64,000 nucleotides of DNA. It comes from an uncultured Flavobacteriaceae bacterium. GTDB taxonomy: Bacteria; Bacteroidota; Bacteroidia; Flavobacteriales; Flavobacteriaceae. The position numbers were made by a program, and so were the translations under genes. The stretch lies in NCBI GenBank assembly GCA_947493175.1, contig CANLQD010000005.1, positions 124,001-188,000 of the forward strand. The letters are read 5' to 3'. The notes under the pieces were generated by a model. It worked only from the letters and a program-made list of their open reading frames with translations. It did no database searches and was not told the DNA's origin. This document shows positions 59,527 to 64,000 of this stretch, one piece after another (the first letter of the stretch is position 1; every line of letters begins with the position of its first letter).

Positions 59527-60700
59527 TTTTAAGGGTCGGTTTTGATAAGATGGAATGAATTTTCTCCGCATTGCTAACAATGAACGGGGTTAGGGACATC
59601 AGGATAATCGATACGGCCAAAAAAATCTGATAGTTGTTGTCGCTAATGAGCTCATACTCCAGTCCACTTTGGGCCAGTACGAAAGAGAACTCCCCTATTT
59701 GTGCAATGGAGAACCCTACGGCCAAAGCTGTTTTCCATTCCAACTTCATCACCTTTACCGCCAATATGCCCGCTGCGGCCTTTACGGCAAACGAAAACAG
59801 CGTCCAGAAAATGATCCAACCGAAATCGGTCAGGAATATTTGATAGTTCAATAACATCCCCATAGAGATAAAGAAGAAACTCATGAAGACATATCTAAAA
59901 GGTAAAAAACAGGAAATAGCCATGTGATTGTAGTCTGTTTCAGCAATGATCAAGCCTGCTATAAATGCACCTAGAGCCAACGAAAGGCCCAATTGTTCGG
60001 TAACCAATGCGATCCCGGTAACAATGAAAACCGTTGCTATCAAAAAAACCTCTTGGCTTTGCACTTTCATTACGGTTTTCAGGAAATAAGGAATTACGTA
60101 ACGTGCCAGAACATATGAAATACCCCCCATAAGCACCAACTTGCCCAACAGCCAAGCCAATGCTACTAAAGGGTCGTCCCCTACTCCCGCAAGGATTGGG
60201 GTAAACAACATGAGCGGCACGATCATGATATCCTGAAACAACAAAACCGCCAGGATAAACTTGCCATGTGGTGTGGTAATCTTGTTTTTATCCTGAAGGG
60301 TCTTCACCACGATGGCGGTACTACTTAAAGCATATAGAAAACCCCAGAAAATACTCTCTTGCCAACTCGGACGCATCAATAACCATATGAGGGCTGCCGT
60401 CAGTAGAATCGTAAAAAATACCTGAGCACTCCCCCCACCGAGCACATATTTTTGAATCTTTTTTAAGTTGGTAAATGAAAATTCGAGTCCCACGGTAAAC
60501 AATAAAAGAATAATACCGATTTCGGCATACACATCTACCTCTTCCATATCTGCAAAATAGCTCGACGTATTCGGACTGAGCAACACCCCAGTAATCAAAT
60601 AGCCTATGATGTATCGAATTTTAAGAAATTTACAGATAATGATCACCGCCGTAGCGACCCCAAAAATTGCACAAATATTAATAAGTATATGATGTTGCAT
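59519..60700 (-). CDS. CPA2-type cation:proton antiporter (Kef-like, without the regulatory domain)
   Basis: 393 residues, all membrane domain, about 12 to 13 hydrophobic segments. The exchanger signature is visible in VGLEFSFTNLKKIQKYVLGG and the double-residue ion site region LSSTAIVVKTLQDKNKI, as well as LFQDIMIVPLMLF and LGAFIAGLIIAETDY. There is no C-terminal TrkA-N nucleotide-binding domain, so it is a short Kef/GerN-like form. It probably exchanges K+ or Na+ for protons. The stop overlaps the start of the glutaredoxin-like gene by 8 bases. In Kef systems the activity is controlled by glutathione adducts, so this pairing is suggestive. Confidence 0.9.
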   Translation of the reverse strand: MQHHILINICAIFGVATAVIIICKFLKIRYIIGYLITGVLLSPNTSSYFADMEEVDVYAEIGIILLLFTVGLEFSFTNLKKIQKYVLGGGSAQVFFTILLTAALIWLLMRPSWQESIFWGFLYALSSTAIVVKTLQDKNKITTPHGKFILAVLLFQDIMIVPLMLFTPILAGVGDDPLVALAWLLGKLVLMGGISYVLARYVIPYFLKTVMKVQSQEVFLIATVFIVTGIALVTEQLGLSLALGAFIAGLIIAETDYNHMAISCFLPFRYVFMSFFFISMGMLLNYQIFLTDFGWIIFWTLFSFAVKAAAGILAVKVMKLEWKTALAVGFSIAQIGEFSFVLAQSGLEYELISDNNYQIFLAVSIILMSLTPFIVSNAEKIHSILSKPTLKNG

Positions 60701-60991
60701 GCGGTATCCTTTCTAAATGAACTTGTCTAAAATACGAATCCCATGGCTTTTAAAGAACCGAAAAGAACGAGGCACCCTATTTTTATGAAATTGGCACCAA
60801 AAAGATATACGGATCAATTATTTGCCACTCCTAGCGTCTAAATCGGTAGGTAAATCTTAAATCAAGGATCGTTTTTTAGGGCAGAGACCATCAAACCTCT
60901 TCGGATTTGTAAAATGAAATGTCAAACAAACCATAAGAAATCGGGGTTCATCATTTTTTCCTAGATTTACGCTTACCAACAAACCTAAAAG

Positions 60992-62338
60992 ATGAATTCC
61001 AAACTTTTTCGAATTTCCCTTACCGCCGCCTTATCCGGATTCTTATTCGGTTTTGATACGGTCGTCATTAGTGGTGCCAACCTTCCCATTAAGGAGTTAT
61101 GGAATACATCGCCCGTATTTCATGGCACCTTTATTATGTCGATGGCACTTTGGGGTACGGTGTTGGGGTCTTTACTGGGTGGTATTCCCTGCGATCGCTT
61201 TGGTCGAAAAAAAACCCTTTTTTGGATTGGGATCTTGTATGCAGCATCGGCCATCGGTTCAGGCCTGGCTACCGACCCTTATATGTTTTCGTTTTTCCGA
61301 TTTATTGGTGGTTTAGGGGTAGGTGCATCCTCGGTCGCGGCGCCTATCTACATCTCTGAAATATCTTCTCCGGAAAACAGGGGTAGGCTCGGGGCATTGT
61401 ACCAGTTCAACCTTGTATTGGGTATTTTGATCGCCTTTATATCCAATTATCTGTTAAAAGGAGTGGGCGGAGCCAATGATTGGCGGTGGATGTTAGGGGT
61501 AGAGGCCATCCCTGCCATTATGTATACGATCATGGTCATAAGCATTCCGAATAGTCCGCGATGGTTGGCCATTACAAAAAAGGATGACGAGGGCGCCCTG
61601 CGTACCTTGAAGTTAATTTTTTCCGAAACCGATGCGCATCATAAGTTACAAGAAATCAAGGAACACAATCCGGTAACCGTGGCCAAGGAAAGCTTGTTTT
61701 CAGGCAACTATAAAACCCCGCTTATACTCGCGTTTCTAATTGCGTTTTTCAATCAGTTATCGGGTATCAACTTTGTACTGTACTATGCCCCTGAGATTTT
61801 GGAGCGGGCAGGACTAGCGGCACAAGAATCGCTCTTTAGTTCGATATCGATCGGAATCGTTAATCTGGTCTTTACCTTCGTTGGTGTTCGTTTAATAGAC
61901 AAGTTGGGCCGAAAGCAACTGATGAAAATTGGAAGTATCGGTTATATTGTAAGTCTAGCAATGGTCGGTTGGTGTTTCTACTCAGGTGCAGGATCGGCAC
62001 TATTGCTCACCTTTGTACTTGTTTTTATCGCTTCCCATGCGGTAGGGCAAGGTGCGGTCATTTGGGTATTTATTTCTGAGATATTTCCAAATAAGGTTCG
62101 CGCCTTTGGCCAATCGTGGGGTACCGGTACCCATTGGGTTTTTGCCGCTATCATTACATTGATCACACCTATTTTTTTGGATGAGGAGAAAGGGATTTTC
62201 AAAGAAAACCCCTGGCCTATTTTTATCTTCTTTGCCGGGATGATGGTTTTGCAACTACTATGGGTTCTTTTCAAGATGCCAGAAACCAAGGGCGTATCGC
62301 TTGAAGAGTTGAGCGATCAACTGAGCGGCAAAGAATAA
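60992..62338 (+). CDS. Sugar porter family MFS transporter (sugar:proton symporter type)
   Basis: 448 residues, 12 predicted membrane helices. Sugar-porter signatures are complete: GFLFGFDTVVISGA at the first helix, GGIPCDRFGRKKTLF in the loop, AAPIYISEISSPENRGRLGA after helix 4, SIPNSPRWLA, then QLSGINFVLYYAPEI and the ending PETKGVSLEEL. It is likely to bring a hexose or pentose into the cell with protons. No catabolic gene for a particular sugar is adjacent, so the substrate is unknown. It begins a unit that may include the 42-residue peptide downstream. Confidence 0.94.
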   Translation: MNSKLFRISLTAALSGFLFGFDTVVISGANLPIKELWNTSPVFHGTFIMSMALWGTVLGSLLGGIPCDRFGRKKTLFWIGILYAASAIGSGLATDPYMFSFFRFIGGLGVGASSVAAPIYISEISSPENRGRLGALYQFNLVLGILIAFISNYLLKGVGGANDWRWMLGVEAIPAIMYTIMVISIPNSPRWLAITKKDDEGALRTLKLIFSETDAHHKLQEIKEHNPVTVAKESLFSGNYKTPLILAFLIAFFNQLSGINFVLYYAPEILERAGLAAQESLFSSISIGIVNLVFTFVGVRLIDKLGRKQLMKIGSIGYIVSLAMVGWCFYSGAGSALLLTFVLVFIASHAVGQGAVIWVFISEIFPNKVRAFGQSWGTGTHWVFAAIITLITPIFLDEEKGIFKENPWPIFIFFAGMMVLQLLWVLFKMPETKGVSLEELSDQLSGKE

Positions 62339-62485
62339 CCCTCCTAACTGAGCTTCAACATTTTATCGATAAAACGGGTCATACATCGAGCATTTATACT
62401 ACAAAGTATCCCTTTGGTCGAAATAATCGTCTGAAAACTGGAATTGAAGGCAAAATTTCCTTAATTTACAGTAAATAACACTAAT

Positions 62486-62614
62486 ATGGAACAAGAAGTT
62501 ACTTTTGGAGAAAGAGTACTGAACGGTTTCTTGAGTATAATGGTCATTGTCTTGGTCGGTATTTTGTTATCGGTCGTCGTTGCGCTTATTCTCTGGGCCG
62601 TCGGAATCTTTTAA
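62486..62614 (+). CDS. 42-residue single-pass membrane peptide, function unknown
   Basis: ATG at 62486, stop at 62612-62614. A short acidic start (MEQEVTFGERVLNGFL) is followed by one long hydrophobic helix (MVIVLVGILLSVVVALILW) and a short end. No family can be assigned to something this small. It lies 147 bases after the sugar porter in the same direction and ahead of the same terminator, so a shared mRNA is plausible. Its charge layout, with polar residues before a clean helix, looks real rather than chance. Confidence 0.5.
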   Translation: MEQEVTFGERVLNGFLSIMVIVLVGILLSVVVALILWAVGIF

Positions 62615-62689
62615 ACCCCTAAACCTTAGTTCCCCTATAAATCTTATTGCCCCCTATTTATCTTTAATTTAATTTTGACGAATGCCATG

Positions 62690-62713
62690 GCCCCTCTCGA
62701 GGGGCTTTCTTTT
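62690..62713 (+). terminator. Terminator downstream of the sugar porter and the 42-residue peptide
   Basis: GCCCCTC (62690-62696) pairs with GAGGGGC (62699-62705), then TTTCTTTTT. The inner pairs must open to make a loop, leaving a short GC-rich stem and a good T-run. Confidence 0.85.
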
Positions 62714-62922
62714 TATTCATAGCATCTCTCAAAACAGAATCGTTTATTGCGGTCATATACCCGCAAAAGTAATCTGCCCCAGGACAAACCCTTATATCTA
62801 CTGTCAAGGACAGGCCCTGAACCCAAAAAACAACGTAGACCGTAGGAAGGGACACTTCTTAAAATGCAATCAATGCTTGAGAAAGAAAACCTACTATAAA
62901 ATTAAGGTTCCCATCTGTAAAA

Positions 62923-64000
62923 CTACTTGTTGAAAAAACCCATGGGATCCAGTGCTTGTCCGTCTTTTTGAACTTCATAATGCAGATGCGACCCTGATGA
63001 AATACCCGTACTACCTACATACCCAATGACCGCTCCTTTTTTTACCTGACCATCTTTGGTGACATTAAAACCGTCTAAATGGGCATAACGCGTCTGATAA
63101 CCATCTTCATGGACCAGCACTACCAAATTACCCCAATCGTTTTCGTCATCGGCTTTTAATACCATACCGTTAGCGGTAGCAAGAACAGGAGTGCCTTTGG
63201 CGGCCCTAATATCGATGCCTCCATGTACCAGAATGACGCCTGTTTTCGGTTGCTTTACTTTTTGTCCAAAAAAACTGGTAATCCGTTCTTTGTCATAGTC
63301 TTCCAAAGGAAAAATAGAGGGTGGTGTGGCCAGTTGCACCTTGGCCTTTACCGCAAACCGATCTTCGGGTATCAAATCGGTATTTGTAGAAATTGAAAAA
63401 CCGAGAGAAACACCGACAATCGTTCCTAATAAAGGAAGGTATTTGAGCATCGCAATTCTTTTTGATCTGTTTTTTGTTATCATCATGATTCGTTTTTTGA
63501 TTATAGGATTATTGAAATAACTTAATGTAGCATGCCTATTTTTTTCCTGAACAGTGTCTAGCAGCAATTGTAAATAATCGGACGTTCTTACCGACCGCCG
63601 CAACACCGATTCATCGGCTTGAAACTCGTGTAATGATTTTACACTCTTCCGATATAGGTATAACAGCGGATTGAACCAAAAGCAACAATGGTATAACTCG
63701 ATCACTAACAAATCGAATGAATGTCGAAGTTTTATATGACCCGCCTCATGTTCTAAGATCATTTTGTTAAGCTTGCCCAAGGATTTTTTTGGAACGTAAA
63801 TCGTATTGAAATAGGAGAATGGCACATCTATATCGCACCACAGCACCTTGATTCCTCTAAAATAGGTTTTTACCGAATACTCTCGCATCCGTGAAAATAT
63901 ACGAAGGGTCGCAACAAAATGAACCAATCTTATGAAGACCCCAAACAAATAGGCCAGTAGTAGGTAGATGGAATAATCGGTCGATACTTCGGACCTTTTC
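62923..64000 (-). CDS. M56 (BlaR1-like) membrane metallopeptidase fused to an M23 (LytM-type) domain, N-terminus cut by the window edge
   Basis: The frame is open to base 64000 with no start seen, so the gene continues beyond the edge; the visible part has about 358 residues. Towards its N-terminal end is a membrane helix (YLLLAYLFGVFIRLVHF), then the M56 domain with HEAGH in MILEHEAGHIKLRHSFDLLV and a further ligand region EFQADESVL. A membrane helix near LPLLGTIVGVSLGFSI leads outside. The C-terminal M23 domain has HGGIDIRAAKGTPV, then YAHLDGF and SGSHLHYEV, all zinc ligands present. M56 proteins usually sense wall damage and activate a repressor-cleaving signal; here the sensor part has a wall-peptidase fold. 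Confidence 0.85.
   Translation of the reverse strand, partial: KRSEVSTDYSIYLLLAYLFGVFIRLVHFVATLRIFSRMREYSVKTYFRGIKVLWCDIDVPFSYFNTIYVPKKSLGKLNKMILEHEAGHIKLRHSFDLLVIELYHCCFWFNPLLYLYRKSVKSLHEFQADESVLRRSVRTSDYLQLLLDTVQEKNRHATLSYFNNPIIKKRIMMITKNRSKRIAMLKYLPLLGTIVGVSLGFSISTNTDLIPEDRFAVKAKVQLATPPSIFPLEDYDKERITSFFGQKVKQPKTGVILVHGGIDIRAAKGTPVLATANGMVLKADDENDWGNLVVLVHEDGYQTRYAHLDGFNVTKDGQVKKGAVIGYVGSTGISSGSHLHYEVQKDGQALDPMGFFNK

Larger units (their letters stand above)
62339..62922. other. Intergenic region with a small peptide gene, a terminator and a Cys-rich open frame
   Basis: Contains the 42-residue peptide gene (62486-62614) and a terminator (62690-62713), with a TAATTTTG stretch (62670-62677) just before the terminator. 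From 62682 to 62933 a plus-strand open frame holds several Cys pairs; it starts inside the terminator and overlaps the M56-M23 gene by 11 bases, so it is not called as a gene. Confidence 0.5.

Noticed and set aside
62670..62677. TAATTTTG -7-like box
   Set aside because: A transcript started here would run at once into the terminator at 62690-62713, so a functional promoter is unlikely.
1..64000. CRISPR arrays, insertion sequences, integrase/att sites, toxin-antitoxin or restriction systems
   Set aside because: No regularly spaced repeats, transposase or recombinase motifs, terminal inverted repeats or typical defence domains were seen anywhere in the window.

Overview
The window is chromosomal DNA of a member of the Flavobacteriaceae (phylum Bacteroidota). 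Three things point to this. Several promoters have the Bacteroidota form TTTG-N19-TAnnTTTG. The surface proteins are typical of the group: two TonB-dependent receptors with CarboxypepD_reg-like N-termini, DUF4249 lipoproteins, a type IX secretion sorting domain, a DUF5916 outer-membrane protein and a PorT-like barrel. The housekeeping order rplM-rpsI-rpsB-tsf and the block asnS-rpoN also fit. Genus cannot be settled from the sequence alone. No insertion sequence, prophage, integrase, CRISPR array or rRNA operon was seen, and coding density is high.

Layout. 0.2-11 kb: a large DUF2723 membrane protein, a cysteine-less thioredoxin-fold protein, a membrane metallophosphoesterase, cutC, a glycosylasparaginase-type hydrolase, polA and a kelch-like lipoprotein. 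11.4-20.1 kb: cell-surface genes, namely a tiny T9SS-tail protein, a unit of two DUF4249 lipoproteins followed by a TonB receptor, a lipocalin-like lipoprotein and a DUF5916 protein. 20.3-23.7 kb: rplM-rpsI-rpsB-tsf with unusually structured spacers and an S2 protein carrying an extra C-terminal helix-hairpin-helix-like domain. 23.9-33.2 kb: a second TonB receptor, a serine hydrolase, an ECF sigma / HEAT-repeat anti-sigma / two DUF4097 proteins unit, and an M61 peptidase. 33.4-41.1 kb: pyrH-frr, an RND (MMPL) exporter, asnS, rpoN and a small membrane protein. 41.3-46.1 kb: an ExbB/ExbD energiser locus with a duplicated ExbD pair and a PorT-like barrel, next to tRNA-Ser(GGA). 46.2-53.8 kb: L-asparaginase, TatD, a retropepsin-like protein and the 2-oxoglutarate dehydrogenase E1/E2 genes. 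54-59 kb: an amidohydrolase, galE, a DegT-type aminotransferase with a Cys cluster, and the Kdo transferase waaA. 59-64 kb: a small lipoprotein, a glutaredoxin-like protein, a CPA2 antiporter, a sugar porter, a 42-residue membrane peptide and an M56-M23 fusion that runs off the right edge.

How the genes fit together. Much of the window serves translation and basic metabolism. The rest is mainly envelope biology: outer-membrane uptake (TonB receptors and an ExbB/ExbD motor), lipid A and surface sugars (waaA, galE, aminotransferase), envelope stress sensing (ECF sigma and its membrane anti-sigma; M56-type sensor peptidase) and surface lipoproteins. No classic defence or mobile system is present. 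The most interesting signals are the folded RNA ahead of rpsB, the S2 tail domain, the CxxC-bearing duplicated ExbD proteins, the ECF/HEAT/DUF4097 unit and the M56-M23 fusion. Several starts were moved inward from the longest open frame, using signal peptides, family N-termini and promoter positions.
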